Source: Rheinheimera sp. (GTDB lineage Bacteria; Pseudomonadota; Gammaproteobacteria; Enterobacterales; Alteromonadaceae). Taken from it: a stretch of DNA of 64,000 bases. Location: the NCBI RefSeq assembly GCF_030690345.1, contig NZ_JAUYGV010000001.1, positions 1-64,000 on the forward strand, written 5' to 3'. The notes beneath the pieces were generated by a model that had not been told where the DNA came from, did not search any database, and was given only the letters and a program-made list of their open reading frames with translations. Within the stretch, counting starts at the first letter, position 1; each line of letters begins with the position of its first letter. The translations under genes were made by a program, and so were the position numbers. Of this stretch, positions 40,997-52,161 are shown in pieces.

Positions 40997-41968
40997 ATGA
41001 AAACAGCAATAACGATGACGGCAGCCTTGGTGTCTATTTCGCTGTTGACCGCGTGTGGCGGAGGCTCTTCCGGCGAGTTGGAGCCGGAAATGGCGAGTTT
41101 TAGCCTGGGTGTCAGTGATGCGCCGGTTAACGGCGCTAAAGTGGTAATGGTGTGCTTTAACGAAATTGAACTGACCGGTAATGGTGTTGGCAGCCAAAGT
41201 TTTACTATTGGCGATGATGACGTGGCGGCAGAGGCCAACGATAATTGCCGCGATGGCCAAGGCAACATTATAGCCAATACACGCGGCGTTGATTTATTGC
41301 TACTCGATGGTGCCAAATCTGAAGCTTTGGTAACCGGTGCTGAGTTTGCGGCCGGTAATTATGGCCAGTTGCGGCTGGAGATAGCAGAAGGCAGCTATGT
41401 TGAGCTGGAAGATGGGCTGCGTGAACCGTTGCGGGTACCGTCCAATGAGTTGAAGCTGGGTGGCGTTACCTTATCCGCCGGAGGCAGCTTTAATTACACC
41501 CTGGAGTTTGACCTGCGTAAAGCGATGGTGAATCCACCTGGTCAGGATGGTTATTTGCTAAAACCGACCGGCCTGCGTTTAGTCGATAACAGTGAAGTGG
41601 GGCACCTCGAAGGTCAGGTTGCCGAAGGGCTGTTGATAACTAACAGCTGCACAGTAGCACCGGCAGATGCATCGTTACCGGTTGCCACCGTGTACTTATA
41701 TCAGGGGGCAGACCGGCCGCTGGCTGAGTTATCTGATAACGGCGGTAACAACACTTACCAGCCTTACGCCAGCACTAACGTATATTTTGATGGTGTAAGT
41801 GAGTACAACTACAGCATCGGTTATATTGAAGCCGACAGTTATACCGCTGCTTTGAGTTGTGACGTACAAGACGACCCGGAAGCGGCAGATGCAATAGAGT
41901 TTTTGCAGGCTCAGAACCTGGACATAGCTGCAAGTGCTACGCCTGTGGTGCTGGACTTTACAGAATAA
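40997..41968 (+). CDS. DUF4382 lipoprotein
   Basis: The signal peptide ends in the lipobox LLTAC followed by GGGSS, so the 323-residue protein is a lipoprotein with a flexible anchor. Residues about 30-175 match DUF4382: SLGVSDAPVNGAKVVMVCFNEIEL and the DLLLLDGAKSEALVTG stretch. The second half is a beta-rich region like carboxypeptidase-regulatory folds. DUF4382 proteins are surface proteins of unknown role, common in marine bacteria. The start at 40997 is preferred over a frame opening nine codons earlier because it yields the signal peptide and follows GAGGG. Confidence 0.82.
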   Translation: MKTAITMTAALVSISLLTACGGGSSGELEPEMASFSLGVSDAPVNGAKVVMVCFNEIELTGNGVGSQSFTIGDDDVAAEANDNCRDGQGNIIANTRGVDLLLLDGAKSEALVTGAEFAAGNYGQLRLEIAEGSYVELEDGLREPLRVPSNELKLGGVTLSAGGSFNYTLEFDLRKAMVNPPGQDGYLLKPTGLRLVDNSEVGHLEGQVAEGLLITNSCTVAPADASLPVATVYLYQGADRPLAELSDNGGNNTYQPYASTNVYFDGVSEYNYSIGYIEADSYTAALSCDVQDDPEAADAIEFLQAQNLDIAASATPVVLDFTE

Positions 41969-42068
41969 GCTGTCGCTATCAGTGTGTTAAATGGCCGCTA
42001 TTACGGCGGCCAGCTATCTTAATGTTCTGCCCCTTGCTAACATAGCCATCTTTACGTCCTTCAGGTGT

Positions 42069-42947
42069 ATGGCTGTGCTGTGGATCCCCTTTACCTTGCT
42101 GGCAGCTTTTATGCAGGCCTGGCGCAATGCGTTTCAAAAGCAATTGAGCAAAGATGTTGGCGTGGCCGGCGTTACTCTGGCGCGGTTTATCTGGGCGTCG
42201 CCTCTGGCGGCACTGTATTTGTGGACCTTGTATCAATGGCAACCTGTGGCTATGCCATCGTTCAGCGCCGGCTTTGCCGGCTTTGTCGTGGCAGCCGCGC
42301 TGGCGCAAATTCTGGCCACTGCGCTGATGGTAAAGCTGTTTCAGCTGCGTAACTATGCCATAGGCGCCGGGCTGGCTAAAAGTGAGGCCGTGCTGGCGGC
42401 TGTGCTTGGGGTGGTGTTTTTTAGTGAATCTTTAAGCATAACCGGTTGGTTTGGCGTTGCGCTGGGCGGCGGTGCGGTGTTTTTACTCAGTGGTGCCAGC
42501 TTACGCCAGCTATCGCTGCCGGTGCTGTTGTTGGGCTTGGGCAGCGGCTTAGCTTTTGCTTTAACATCCTTGTGGGTACGCCAGGCCAGTTTGGTGCTGG
42601 GCTTGCCTTTTCCGCACGGGGCGGCCTGGGTACTATTGCTGGTGATCTTGCTGCAAACCGCCATCTTGCTGCTGTGGTTAAGCCTGAAACACCGGCCGAC
42701 GTTAACAGCGCTGTGGCAGCGGCCGAAATTGACCTTATTGGTCAGCGTTTGCAGTTGTGTTGGCTCGGTAGGCTGGTTTACCGCTATGAGCCTGGAATCG
42801 GTGGCGTTGGTAAAAACCCTTGGCCAGGTGGAAGTGCTGTTTATGTTGCTGATTTCGGCCTTTGTATTTAAAGAGAAACTACAAAAAGCCGATCATTGGG
42901 GCTTGGCCCTGATTGTGCTGGCGGCCATAGCAGTAATGTGGGCTTAA
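42069..42947 (+). CDS. EamA/DMT-family transporter
   Basis: About ten hydrophobic segments in two repeats mark a DMT-type permease. ARFIWASPLAALYLW lies in the first repeat and VKTLGQVEVLFMLLISAFVFKEKL in the second. The substrate is unknown. The frame is open from 41991. However, the first 26 codons span a GGCCGC / GCGGCC hairpin that may end the DUF4382 gene, and helix 1 begins at MAVLWIPFTLLAAF. The ATG at 42069 (292 residues) is therefore preferred. Its Shine-Dalgarno sequence (AGG) is weak. Confidence 0.78.
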   Translation: MAVLWIPFTLLAAFMQAWRNAFQKQLSKDVGVAGVTLARFIWASPLAALYLWTLYQWQPVAMPSFSAGFAGFVVAAALAQILATALMVKLFQLRNYAIGAGLAKSEAVLAAVLGVVFFSESLSITGWFGVALGGGAVFLLSGASLRQLSLPVLLLGLGSGLAFALTSLWVRQASLVLGLPFPHGAAWVLLLVILLQTAILLLWLSLKHRPTLTALWQRPKLTLLVSVCSCVGSVGWFTAMSLESVALVKTLGQVEVLFMLLISAFVFKEKLQKADHWGLALIVLAAIAVMWA

Positions 42948-43013
42948 TTAGCAATGAGACTGGTGAATTTTCACTAACTCAGTAAAATGGAGCCCTCTTA
43001 AGAGCCAACCGTA

Positions 43014-44144
43014 GTGATTTTTGTGTCAGATCAAGATATATATGCCGATATCCGGCCTTATAACGATAAAGAAGTAGCTCCGGCTATTGCCAGACTGATT
43101 GCTGATGATGAGCTTATTAAAGCGATTTTGCACTATCGTTTCCCGCATTTATCCGGCCCGTTCGGCTGGTTGTTATCACCGCTGGTGAAATTTGCCTTAA
43201 AGCGACGCTGGGCCAAGCTAACCAATGTGTTGGCAGTGCAAAAGCAAGTCGCCGCTTTTATGGATCGGATGATAGACAACACCACCAATAAGGTAACGGT
43301 GTCCGGGTTGGATCAGCTTACGTCCGGCAAAGCTTATCTGTTTGTGTCTAATCATCGTGATATTGCCATGGACCCTGCATTGGTCAACTGGTGTTTGCAC
43401 CATCACGGCTTTGATACCGTGCGTATTGCCATTGGCGATAATTTACTGCGCAAAGCCTGTGCCACTGAGCTGATGAAGCTGAACAAAAGCTTTATTGTTA
43501 AACGTGGCGCTAAAGGCCCGCGTGAAATGCTGAAGAATTTCTCCCAGTTGTCGTCCTACATTAAGCATTCGCTGGAACAGCAACAGTCGGTGTGGATTGC
43601 GCAAAAAGAAGGCCGGGCCAAAGACGGCAATGATGAAACCGACCCGGCAATTTTGAAAATGTTTTATATGGAAGGCAAAAAGCGCGGTGAAGATTTTGCT
43701 ACCTATATGGCTGGGTTAAATATAGTGCCGGTGTGCTTATCTTATGAGTATGATCCATGCGATATCGATAAAATTAACGAGTTATGGCAAAAACAAACCG
43801 CCGGCAGCTACCAAAAAGGCGAGTTTGAAGATATCGACAGTATTATTAAAGGTATAGTGGGTTTTAAAGGTCGGGTGCACGTGGCGTTCGGCAAACCGCT
43901 TACTACAGTGCCGGCAGAGCCGGAGCAACTGGCGGCGTTAATTGACCAGCAAATTTGGCAACAGTACCGTTTATTCCCGGTGAATTATCTGGCCGCGGGG
44001 CAACAACATGCGGCTATTGATGAATCTGTGGCGGAGCAGTGGCAACAGCGTCTCCAGGCAGTTCCGGTGGCGGCACAACCAATGTTAAGCCGGCTATATG
44101 CCGCGCCGTTAGTAAAGCAGCAAGCAGTGGAAACTAATATTTGA
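43014..44144 (+). CDS. PlsC-like glycerol-phosphate acyltransferase family protein
   Basis: The 376-residue protein carries acyltransferase block I as SNHRDIAMDP (His and Asp of the catalytic pair, one residue further apart than the classical HX4D). The later KEGRAKDGND corresponds to the substrate-binding EGR block. It probably acylates a phospholipid precursor or a related lipid at the inner membrane, although there is no clear transmembrane helix. The start is GTG with AAGAG nine bases upstream; a second GTG lies three codons in. The next gene overlaps its stop by four bases. Confidence 0.8.
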   Translation: MIFVSDQDIYADIRPYNDKEVAPAIARLIADDELIKAILHYRFPHLSGPFGWLLSPLVKFALKRRWAKLTNVLAVQKQVAAFMDRMIDNTTNKVTVSGLDQLTSGKAYLFVSNHRDIAMDPALVNWCLHHHGFDTVRIAIGDNLLRKACATELMKLNKSFIVKRGAKGPREMLKNFSQLSSYIKHSLEQQQSVWIAQKEGRAKDGNDETDPAILKMFYMEGKKRGEDFATYMAGLNIVPVCLSYEYDPCDIDKINELWQKQTAGSYQKGEFEDIDSIIKGIVGFKGRVHVAFGKPLTTVPAEPEQLAALIDQQIWQQYRLFPVNYLAAGQQHAAIDESVAEQWQQRLQAVPVAAQPMLSRLYAAPLVKQQAVETNI

Positions 44145-45016
44145 GCTATTTAATCGCGGTAACGCTGCTGTGGGCGTTTTCGTTTAGCCTGATTGGCGTT
44201 TATCTGGCCGGCCAGGTGGATGCCTATTTTGCGGTGCTGTTACGCGTACTGTTGGCCTTTGTGCTGTTTTTGCCCTTTATGCGCCGGGTATCGGCAGCGC
44301 TGACATTAAAGCTGCTGGTATTGGGTGCAGTACAGTTGGGGCTGATGTATCTGTTTTATTATCAGTCGTTCTTGCTGCTAACGGTGCCGGAAGTGTTAAT
44401 TTTCACCATCTTTACGCCGGTGTATATTACCCTGCTGTATGACGCCTTACAGCGCCGCTTTCGTTATCGCTTTTTACTGGCCGCATTATTGGCGGTAGTC
44501 GCTGCGGCCATTATGCGGTATCAGGGCCTGACGCAGGATTACTGGTTGGGTTTTGCTGTAGTGCAGGGCGCTAACCTGTGTTTTGCGCTGGGCCAGGTGG
44601 GTTATAAAGTGTTGCTTGAACAGCAGCCGGTAAAATTGGTGCAACATCAGTTGTTTGGCTGGTTTTACCTGGGCGCTGTTTTGGTGGCGTTACCGGCGTG
44701 GTACTTGCTTGGCAGTACGCAATACCCGCAAACCGCTACCCATTGGGCCGTGTTGCTGTGGTTGGGGCTGGTGGCGTCCGGTGGCGGCTATTATTGTTGG
44801 AACAAAGGCGCCACCCTCGTCAGTAGTGGCATGCTGGCAGTGATGAACAATATGCTGATCCCGGCCGGTTTGGTGGTCAATATAGTGCTGTGGAACCGCG
44901 ACGAAAATCTGCTGAGCTTAACTATCGGCTCAGTGCTGTTAATCTTATCCTGTATGTTGTGTAAGCCCGTGCGCAACTCAGTTAAACCCGGAGTGGCAAA
45001 TGGCCCGACAAATTAG
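44141..45016 (+). CDS. EamA/DMT-family transporter (carboxylate/amino-acid exporter type)
   Basis: This 291-residue protein has ten hydrophobic segments, with LLWAFSFSLIGVYLA and VPEVLIFTIFTPVYI in the first repeat and GLVASGGGYYCWNKGATLVSSG in the second. It resembles the carboxylate/amino acid/amine transporter group. The start is a TTG inside TTGA, overlapping the stop of the acyltransferase gene, so it is coupled to that gene. Its own end overlaps the DUF2960 gene by 17 bases. All three form one operon. Confidence 0.82.
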   Translation: MSYLIAVTLLWAFSFSLIGVYLAGQVDAYFAVLLRVLLAFVLFLPFMRRVSAALTLKLLVLGAVQLGLMYLFYYQSFLLLTVPEVLIFTIFTPVYITLLYDALQRRFRYRFLLAALLAVVAAAIMRYQGLTQDYWLGFAVVQGANLCFALGQVGYKVLLEQQPVKLVQHQLFGWFYLGAVLVALPAWYLLGSTQYPQTATHWAVLLWLGLVASGGGYYCWNKGATLVSSGMLAVMNNMLIPAGLVVNIVLWNRDENLLSLTIGSVLLILSCMLCKPVRNSVKPGVANGPTN

Positions 45017-45245
45017 TTATACCTTTAATAACCAACGTAAAGTGATTAACTTCAGCTACGACAAGTATCATGATATGTACGAAGCGGTAGCGGCAGCAGA
45101 AGGCATCGATTTAACCCGCTTTCTGGCGATGGAGCAACAAGTGGCGATGACAGCGAAACGCGGCGCGGCAGTAAAGAATTACCGGCAGCAGGAATTTGCC
45201 CGGATGGGCTTTGCCGATATCGCTTTTGTCAGAGAAGAGCAGTAG
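45000..45245 (+). CDS. DUF2960 small protein
   Basis: This 81-residue soluble protein has the pattern seen in Shewanella and Vibrio DUF2960: a short beta start (ARQISYTFNNQRKVINFSY), then HDMYEAVAAAEGIDL and the FARMGFADI end. Function is unknown. It begins inside the 3' end of the transporter gene, with a Shine-Dalgarno-like GGAG in that coding region, and is the last gene of its operon. Confidence 0.82.
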   Translation: MARQISYTFNNQRKVINFSYDKYHDMYEAVAAAEGIDLTRFLAMEQQVAMTAKRGAAVKNYRQQEFARMGFADIAFVREEQ

Positions 45246-45302
45246 CCCGGGTATTCAGCGCCTGTAGCAGGGCGCTTAGTTTTATACACAGCAAATTGCA
45301 GG

Positions 45303-45336
45303 CAATAAAAAAGGACACCGCAGTGTCCTTTTTTTA
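45303..45336. terminator. Bidirectional terminator between DUF2960 and the cold-shock gene
   Basis: AAAAAAGGACAC / GTGTCCTTTTTTT with loop CGCA has T runs in both directions. It lies between convergent genes. Confidence 0.92.
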
Positions 45337-45349
45337 GCAAGTGCTTAAA

Positions 45350-45559
45350 TTACAGAACTGTAACGTTAGCAGCTTGTGGGCCTTTTTGGCCTTGTTCGAT
45401 TTCGAAAGCTACGCGTTGGCCTTCGTTTAAGGTTTTGTAACCTTCAGTTTGGATAGCACGGAAGTGAACGAATGCGTCAGCGCCGCCGTTATCCTGAGTA
45501 ATGAAACCGAAACCTTTATCAGCGTTGAACCACTTAACTACACCAGTTACTTTAGCCAT
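45350..45559 (-). CDS. Cold-shock protein, CspA family
   Basis: This 69-residue OB-fold nucleic-acid chaperone has the RNA-binding motifs KGFGFI (RNP1) and AFVHF (RNP2). AGGAG lies six bases before the ATG. The sequence upstream to the ald terminator (45560-45817) has no gene and probably holds a long 5' leader. Such leaders control csp mRNA stability and translation at low temperature. I could not place its promoter or a cold box with confidence. Which CspA paralogue it is cannot be decided from sequence alone. Confidence 0.95.
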   Translation of the reverse strand: MAKVTGVVKWFNADKGFGFITQDNGGADAFVHFRAIQTEGYKTLNEGQRVAFEIEQGQKGPQAANVTVL

Positions 45560-45816
45560 GAATGACTCCTAAAAATTTTAATAGAACTAATTGACGCTTA
45601 ATTGCGCTTTTAGCCTGACTGTTACCTTACTTATGCGGCCAAACGTGCGTGAATCTTCAGGACATGACTTACAATGAAGCTGTGTAGCGAAGTTTTCATA
45701 AACATTTTGTTACATAGGTCTGCTTTACAGGCCGGAAAGAACTATAACAGGTCTGAGCGGAATGTATATAGTAAATTGCAAATAAACCTTTGTCCGGCAA
45801 TAAAAAAAGCCTAAAA

Positions 45817-45848
45817 AAATAAAAAAGGCCGCAAAAGCGGCCTTTAAA
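45817..45848 (-). terminator. Terminator of alanine dehydrogenase
   Basis: On the minus strand AAAGGCCGC / GCGGCCTTT with loop TTTT is followed by TTTTTTATTTTTTT. It lies 24 bases after the ald stop. Confidence 0.9.
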
Positions 45849-45871
45849 CACAGTTGTTTATTTATTGAACA

Positions 45872-46990
45872 TTAAGCATTTAATGCCACTTTAGGCTCAA
45901 CAAAAGCAAAACCCAGTGCTTCGGCCACACTTTGGTTGGTTACCTGGCCGTTCATCACATTCAGGCCGTTCATTAAATGCACATCATCCAGCAGTGCCTG
46001 CTTGTAACCTTTATTAGCTAAACGCAGAATAAACGGCAGGGTGGCATTGTTCAGCGCAAAAGTAGACGTGCGTGGCACGGCGCCCGGCATGTTCGCCACA
46101 CAGTAGTGCACTACATCGTCGACAATATAGGTTGGCTCGGCATGAGTAGTGGGTTTTGAGGTTTCAACACAACCGCCCTGGTCAATAGCCACATCAACAA
46201 TGGCTGAACCCGGTTTCATCCGTTTGATATGCTCTTTGGTGACCAGTTTAGGTGCCGCAGCGCCCGGTACTAATACACCACCAATGACCAGATCGGCGGC
46301 CAGCACTTCCTGCTCTAACGCATCGGCAGTGGAGTAAATGGCTTTCACGGCACCGTTAAACTGAGCATTGATACGGCGCAGCACATCTACGCTGCGATCC
46401 AGCACAGTAACATCCGCACCTAAACCCAGCGCCATTTGCGCAGCATTAGTACCCACCATACCACCACCAATTACCACAACTTTAGCCGGTGCTACACCAG
46501 GCACACCGCCTAATAACATACCGCGGCCGCCACAGGATTTTTCCAGCGCACGGGCACCGGCCTGAATTGACATCCGGCCGGCCACTTCAGACATCGGCGC
46601 TAACAGCGGTAAACCGCCACGGTTGTCGGTTACGGTTTCATAAGCGATACAAATGGCTTTGGATTTGATCAGATCCGCTGTTTGCGGTAAATCCGGAGCC
46701 AGGTGCAGGTAGGTAAATAAAATCTGGCCTTCGCGTAGCATGGCGCGTTCTACGGCTTGCGGCTCTTTTACTTTAACGATCATTTCCGCTTTGGCGAAAA
46801 CGTCGGCTGCGGTGGCCAATACGGTGGCGCCAGCCGCGGTGTAATCGTCGTCAGTAAAACCGATACCCATACCGGCGTTGGTTTCTACCAGTACACTGTG
46901 TTTATGGTTTACCAGCTCACGTACGCTGGCAGGGGTCATACCTACACGGTATTCGTGGTTCTTTATCTCTTTTGGTACGCCAATGATCAT
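45872..46990 (-). CDS. ald: Alanine dehydrogenase
   Basis: Ald interconverts L-alanine and pyruvate plus ammonia with NAD. The 372-residue protein shows an N-terminal [17 protein letters not shown] block and the central Rossmann loop [34 protein letters not shown] follows. AAGGG precedes the ATG by nine bases. It is divergent from lrp over 148 bases. Lrp family members commonly control alanine catabolism, so local regulation is likely. Confidence 0.97.
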   Translation of the reverse strand: MIIGVPKEIKNHEYRVGMTPASVRELVNHKHSVLVETNAGMGIGFTDDDYTAAGATVLATAADVFAKAEMIVKVKEPQAVERAMLREGQILFTYLHLAPDLPQTADLIKSKAICIAYETVTDNRGGLPLLAPMSEVAGRMSIQAGARALEKSCGGRGMLLGGVPGVAPAKVVVIGGGMVGTNAAQMALGLGADVTVLDRSVDVLRRINAQFNGAVKAIYSTADALEQEVLAADLVIGGVLVPGAAAPKLVTKEHIKRMKPGSAIVDVAIDQGGCVETSKPTTHAEPTYIVDDVVHYCVANMPGAVPRTSTFALNNATLPFILRLANKGYKQALLDDVHLMNGLNVMNGQVTNQSVAEALGFAFVEPKVALNA

Positions 46991-47138
46991 CGTTTTATGC
47001 CCTTTTCTGAGGTAATTGTTGGCTGAGGTAAAATATGTGCGCAGTATACTGCTAACTTTGTAGAATTAATGCTTGTTTTATGGCCTTGGGGTAGTGCAAA
47101 ATTCTGTTTAAATTTAAAAAGCGAATTTTTTAGCTGCT

Positions 47139-47627
47139 ATGTACTCTTTAAGTAAAAGTATCAAGAAGTTAGACAGGATAGATCGTAAAATACTGCTGGA
47201 ATTGCAGCGCGACGGTCGCTTAGCCAATGTAGAGCTGGCGCGCAGGGTAGGGCTTAGCCCGACACCGTGCCTGGAGCGGGTGCGTAAGCTTGAAGCTGAA
47301 GGCGTGATTTTGGGTTACACCGCCCAGGTTGACCCGCAGAAGGTAGGTGCCGCCTTATTGGTGTTTGTTGAAATTACGCTGAGTAAAACCTCACCGGAAG
47401 ATTTTGACGAATTTAGCAAAGCGGTACAAAAGCTGGAAGAAATTCAGGAATGCCATCTGGTATCCGGCAGTTTCGATTTTTTACTGAAAACCCGGGTGGC
47501 TAATATGGCAGCGTATCGGGAACTGTTGGGCGAAACCCTGCTCAGATTACCCAGTGTGCGCGAAAGCCGCACCTATGTGGTGATGGAAGAGGTGAAGCAA
47601 ACCACCTTTGTTGCCATCAGCAGTTAA
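47139..47627 (+). CDS. lrp: Leucine-responsive regulatory protein Lrp
   Basis: The N-terminal helix-turn-helix (about 15-65) reads LDRIDRKILLELQRDGRLANVELARRVGLSPTPCLERV in pattern. The C-terminal RAM effector domain has the EIQECHLVSGSFD and PSVRESRTYVVMEEVK segments almost as in E. coli Lrp. It has 162 residues. It is a global regulator of amino-acid metabolism. Both neighbours are telling: divergent ald is a probable target, and ftsK downstream matches the E. coli lrp-ftsK order. No clear ribosome-binding site precedes the ATG. Confidence 0.93.
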   Translation: MYSLSKSIKKLDRIDRKILLELQRDGRLANVELARRVGLSPTPCLERVRKLEAEGVILGYTAQVDPQKVGAALLVFVEITLSKTSPEDFDEFSKAVQKLEEIQECHLVSGSFDFLLKTRVANMAAYRELLGETLLRLPSVRESRTYVVMEEVKQTTFVAISS

Positions 47628-47720
47628 ATAGCGGTTCAGTTGCGCTTCACGGATGCACTTTTACAGTGTCTCTGGTATCTTAGCGGGTAGTACTACGCCC
47701 CGTGCGCTTATATAAAAACG

Positions 47721-50204
47721 ATGATAAAAGGTAGGGCCTGTCATTTGCAGAACAGAGTTTATTTTCCGCTAAACGGTGTGCAGCGTTTGCTTGAAGTCGG
47801 CTTAATTATATTTACCGGCTTTGCCTTATTCCTGTTGCTGGCACTGCTATCTTTCGACCCGGCGGATCCCAGCTGGTCACAAACCGGTTATCAAAGCAAC
47901 GTGCATAATTACGCCGGGCCCATAGGTGCCTGGTTGGCTGACTTATTGTTATTCAGCTTTGGTTGGATCGCGTATTTAATGCCGTTTTTGCTGGGGCTGG
48001 CCGGCTATCTGCTGTTTAAGCGCTTTCATGATTTGATGAGCCTGGATTATCTGATCCTGGGCTTGCGCATTATTGGTTTGGTGTTAACACTGTTAACCGC
48101 CACTGCCATCAGCAGCCTGAATTTCAATGATATTTACTATTTTTCTTCCGGTGGCGTAATTGGCGACGTGGTAAGCGGCGCTTTAGTACCGTATTTTAAC
48201 TTTATCGGCACTATTTTATTGCTGCTGTGTGGTTTTGCCACCGGCTTAACTCTGATGACCGGTATTTCCTGGTTAACCGTGGCCGATGCGCTGGGGGCAG
48301 TTTGCTATGCCGGAGCGCAATTTGTAATGTCCATTCCGCAGCGCTTACGTGAGCGCAGTCAGGACGATTACGACCCCTTCGCGGCGGCACCGGAGCAGGA
48401 TGAGTTTGACGAAGAGCCGGCGGCGGTACTGGAAAAACCGCGTAAAACGCCGCAATTGAGCAAGCCTGCGGCCGATAGCCTGCCGATTACACCGCTGAAT
48501 GCCAAAACCGAAGCTAAAGCTTTTTACAGCGTGGATACGCTGGCAGATGAGCAACTGTCTTTCAGTGCCATCGATGAGTCTGAATCGGAGGCGCGCTGGG
48601 GTGAAACCCTGCAGCAGCTGGATTTACCGGCAGAGCCTGAAATAGAAACAATTTTGCACGAACTAACCGATGAGGAAGATGACAGCGAAGAGGTGTCACA
48701 CTTATTAGAAGAGTTGCCATCGCTGGCCTTGCTTGACCGGCCGGATAAAGCCATTAACCCGATAGACCCGGCAGATTTAGAGCGGGTGTCACGTCTGGTA
48801 GAAACCAAGCTGCTGGATTTTAACGTTGAAGCCAAAGTGGTTGGTGTACACCCGGGCCCGGTGGTTACGCGGTTTGAGCTGGATTTAGCGCCTGGCGTTA
48901 AAGTGAGTAAAATTACCGGTTTGGCCAAAGATTTGGCCCGTTCGCTGTCAGCGATCAGCGTGCGGGTGGTCGAGGTTATTCCGGGGAAATCTTTTATTGG
49001 TTTAGAGCTGCCAAACCAGCACCGCGAAATAGTGCGTTTATCTGAAGTTATCGGTGATGAGATATTTGAAGGCTCTAAATCGCCGCTGACAATGGTGCTG
49101 GGCAAAGATATTGCCGGTAAGTCGGTAGTAGCCGATTTAGCGAAAATGCCGCACTTGTTAGTAGCCGGTACTACCGGCTCCGGTAAATCGGTCGGTGTTA
49201 ACGTGATGATTTGCAGCTTGTTGTATAAATCGACGCCGGATGATGTGCGCTTTTTAATGATCGACCCGAAAATGCTGGAATTATCCATTTATGAGGGCAT
49301 TCCACACCTGCTGACCGAAGTTGTTACCGACATGAAAGATGCTGCTAACGGCCTGCGCTGGTGTGTCGGCGAAATGGAGCGGCGCTATAAGTTAATGTCG
49401 GCGTTGGGCGTACGTAATCTGAAGGGCTACAACGTCAAGGTAAAAGAAGCCATCGCAGAGGGCACACCGTTAAAAGATCCGCTATGGCGGCCGTCTGACG
49501 ATATGCGTACCGAGGCTCCGCTGTTGGAAAAACTGCCGTCTATCGTCGTAGTTATAGATGAATTTGCCGACATGATGATGATCGTCGGTAAAAAAGTAGA
49601 AGAGCTGATTGCCCGTATTGCGCAAAAAGCCCGTGCTGCCGGTATACACCTGATTTTGGCCACACAAAGGCCATCGGTCGATGTTATTACCGGTTTAATT
49701 AAAGCCAATATTCCGACGCGGATTGCGTTTCAGGTGTCGTCAAAAATTGACTCCCGTACCATTTTGGACCAACAAGGCGCAGAGAGCTTATTAGGCCAGG
49801 GCGATATGTTGTATCTGCCACCAGGCTCCGGTGTACCAAACCGGGTGCATGGCGCCTTTGTGGATGACCATGAAGTGCATGCCGTGGTAGCTGATTGGAA
49901 AAAACGTGGTCGGCCAAACTATATTGCTGAAATACTCAGTGGTGAAACCACTGAAGAGAGCTTATTGCCGGGCGAGACGCTCGAAGGCGAAGACGGTGAG
50001 TCCGATCCTTTGTATGACCAGGCCGTAGCTTTTGTTACGGAATCGCGCCGCGCATCGGTGTCCGGCGTGCAGCGTAAGTTTCGTATCGGCTATAACCGTG
50101 CTGCCCGTTTGGTTGAACAAATGGAGCACAGTGGTATTGTCAGTGGCCCGGGCCACAATGGTAACCGTGAAGTGATGGCACCACCGCCACCTAAAGGATA
50201 TTAA
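47721..50204 (+). CDS. ftsK: DNA translocase FtsK
   Basis: FtsK couples division to clearance of the chromosome terminus. The 827-residue protein has four transmembrane helices (about 20-190) and a short acidic linker (about 210-350). The RecA-like motor has Walker [13 protein letters not shown] and Walker [13 protein letters not shown], and the C-terminal gamma winged helix (about 755-815) reads the KOPS sequence. The linker is much shorter than in E. coli (1329 residues). The ATG lacks a Shine-Dalgarno sequence; a TTG at 47745 with AGGG upstream is an alternative start. lolA follows directly. Confidence 0.96.
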   Translation: MIKGRACHLQNRVYFPLNGVQRLLEVGLIIFTGFALFLLLALLSFDPADPSWSQTGYQSNVHNYAGPIGAWLADLLLFSFGWIAYLMPFLLGLAGYLLFKRFHDLMSLDYLILGLRIIGLVLTLLTATAISSLNFNDIYYFSSGGVIGDVVSGALVPYFNFIGTILLLLCGFATGLTLMTGISWLTVADALGAVCYAGAQFVMSIPQRLRERSQDDYDPFAAAPEQDEFDEEPAAVLEKPRKTPQLSKPAADSLPITPLNAKTEAKAFYSVDTLADEQLSFSAIDESESEARWGETLQQLDLPAEPEIETILHELTDEEDDSEEVSHLLEELPSLALLDRPDKAINPIDPADLERVSRLVETKLLDFNVEAKVVGVHPGPVVTRFELDLAPGVKVSKITGLAKDLARSLSAISVRVVEVIPGKSFIGLELPNQHREIVRLSEVIGDEIFEGSKSPLTMVLGKDIAGKSVVADLAKMPHLLVAGTTGSGKSVGVNVMICSLLYKSTPDDVRFLMIDPKMLELSIYEGIPHLLTEVVTDMKDAANGLRWCVGEMERRYKLMSALGVRNLKGYNVKVKEAIAEGTPLKDPLWRPSDDMRTEAPLLEKLPSIVVVIDEFADMMMIVGKKVEELIARIAQKARAAGIHLILATQRPSVDVITGLIKANIPTRIAFQVSSKIDSRTILDQQGAESLLGQGDMLYLPPGSGVPNRVHGAFVDDHEVHAVVADWKKRGRPNYIAEILSGETTEESLLPGETLEGEDGESDPLYDQAVAFVTESRRASVSGVQRKFRIGYNRAARLVEQMEHSGIVSGPGHNGNREVMAPPPPKGY

Positions 50205-50816
50205 ATGCTACGTAGTGTGTTAGCTGTTGTGTTGTGTTGTTTTTCTGCCACGTCTGTGGCACAAAGTGCTGAGCAAACGCTGCAGCGTAAACTGGCGGCA
50301 ATTAAAAGTTTCTCCGCCGGCTTTGAACAACAGGTGTTTGACGAGCAACAGCAGTTGCTGCAACAGGGCAAGGGCGAGCTGATGCTGAAACAGCCGGCAT
50401 TATTTCGTTTTGAAACCACAGAGCCGGAGCCAAACTTATTTATCGGCGATGGCAGCAGCCTGTGGTTTTATAACGAGCCGCTGGAGCAGTTGACTATTTA
50501 TGATGCTGCCAACGAGGTTAATCGCACGCCTTTTGTGTTGCTTACCTCAACCAAAGCTGAACTGTGGGCGCAATATGAGGTGACGCAGCAGGGCGAGCAG
50601 TTTATTATCCGCTCTAAGGCGGCAGATAGCCCGGTAGTGCAGCTAACTTTAAGTTTCTCCGGCGCGGCCTTATCCACCATGCAGGTATTGGATATGAACC
50701 GGCAAACCAGTGCATTTAACTTTACCCTGGTTCAGCTCAATATTGCGCTGGACGACGAGCTGTTTCGCTTTGAGCCGCCGGCTGACACTGATATTGACGA
50801 TCAACGACAGCGATAA
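50205..50816 (+). CDS. lolA: Outer-membrane lipoprotein carrier LolA
   Basis: LolA carries lipoproteins across the periplasm from LolCDE to LolB. The 203-residue precursor has a signal peptide (1-19, cleaved after SVA). The beta-barrel features of the family follow, with [24 protein letters not shown] and the [16 protein letters not shown] segment. The ATG abuts the ftsK stop (TAAATG), as in the conserved ftsK-lolA-rarA order. Confidence 0.95.
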   Translation: MLRSVLAVVLCCFSATSVAQSAEQTLQRKLAAIKSFSAGFEQQVFDEQQQLLQQGKGELMLKQPALFRFETTEPEPNLFIGDGSSLWFYNEPLEQLTIYDAANEVNRTPFVLLTSTKAELWAQYEVTQQGEQFIIRSKAADSPVVQLTLSFSGAALSTMQVLDMNRQTSAFNFTLVQLNIALDDELFRFEPPADTDIDDQRQR

Positions 50817-50821
50817 GCAGC

Positions 50822-52161
50822 GTGAACTCTTTACCGTTAGATTTTGCTGATGATTTCCGCCCGCTGGCAGCGCGGATGCGGCCGCGCACTCTTGCGGAAT
50901 ATGCCGGCCAGCAACATTTAATTGGTGATGGCAGCGCCCTGAAAAAAGCCATTGAAGCCGGCAGGGTGTTTTCACTGATTTTATGGGGCCCACCGGGCAC
51001 CGGTAAAACCACTCTGGCAGAAGTGATTGCCACACACGCCGATGCTGCTATCTGTAAGTTATCCGCCGTTACCTGCGGCATTAAAGAAATTCGCGAAGCT
51101 ATTGCCCAGGCGCAGCAGCGCCAGCAGCAGTATCAGCAACGTACCTTACTGTTTGTTGATGAAGTGCATCGGTTTAATAAAAGCCAGCAAGATGCCTTTT
51201 TGCCCTTTATTGAAGATGGCACCATTATTTTTATCGGCGCCACCACCGAAAATCCGTCTTTTGCGTTGAATAACGCCATTTTATCCCGCGCCCGTGTTTG
51301 CGTGTTAAAAGCGCTGAGCGACACGGATTTACACCAGGTACTGCAGCAGGCATTAACGGATAAAGAGCGTGGCCTTGGTAATGAAGCCATCAGTTTGGCT
51401 GCGGATGCGCAGCAGTTGTTATTGCAATTGGCCGCCGGTGACGCGCGTAAATTATTGAACCTGCTGGAGCAGGCCGCCGAGCTGACGGATGCCGGTGCCG
51501 ACGGTAAAATTATTCGCTTTGACACCTTAAAGCATCTGGTACCGAAACAACTGCCGGGTTTTGATAACCAGGGCGATATGTTTTATGACCTGATCTCAGC
51601 CTTTCATAAATCAGTGCGTGGCTCAGACCCGGATGCGGCGTTGTACTGGTATTGCCGCATTCTGGCCGGTGGAGGCGACCCGTTATATGTGGCCAGGCGT
51701 TTGCTGGCCATTGCCAGTGAGGATATCGGTAATGCCGATCCGCGTGCGCTTACCCTGGCGTTAAATGCCTGGGATACCTTTGACCGGGTAGGGCCGGCTG
51801 AAGGGGAGCGGGCTATTGCTCAGGCTGCGGTATATATGGCGTTGGCACCAAAAAGCAATGCCGTGTACAGCGCCTTTAACCAACTGAAAAAACTGGTTGC
51901 AGAACAGCCGGCCTATGAGGTACCGCTGCACTTACGCAATGCACCGACTAAATTAATGCAACAACTGGGCTTTGGCGAAGGTTACCGTTATGCCCATGAT
52001 GAACCGGGCGCTTATGCGGCCGGCGAGCGCTATTTACCGCCGGAGTTAGCCGGGCAAGCGTTTTATCAGCCGGTTGAACGCGGTATGGAAAAGCAGCTGG
52101 CAGAAAAACTGCGCTACCTTAAACAGCTGGACAGCGATAGCCCGCGTAAGAGGGACAAATA

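Noticed and set aside
46991-47138. Lrp binding sites between ald and lrp
   Set aside because: The region is AT-rich, but I could not match the 15-base Lrp consensus convincingly; regulation remains an inference from gene order.
48524-49288. 254-codon minus-strand frame inside ftsK
   Set aside because: The serine-rich, low-complexity product mirrors the ftsK codons, and the frame lies wholly within a conserved gene.
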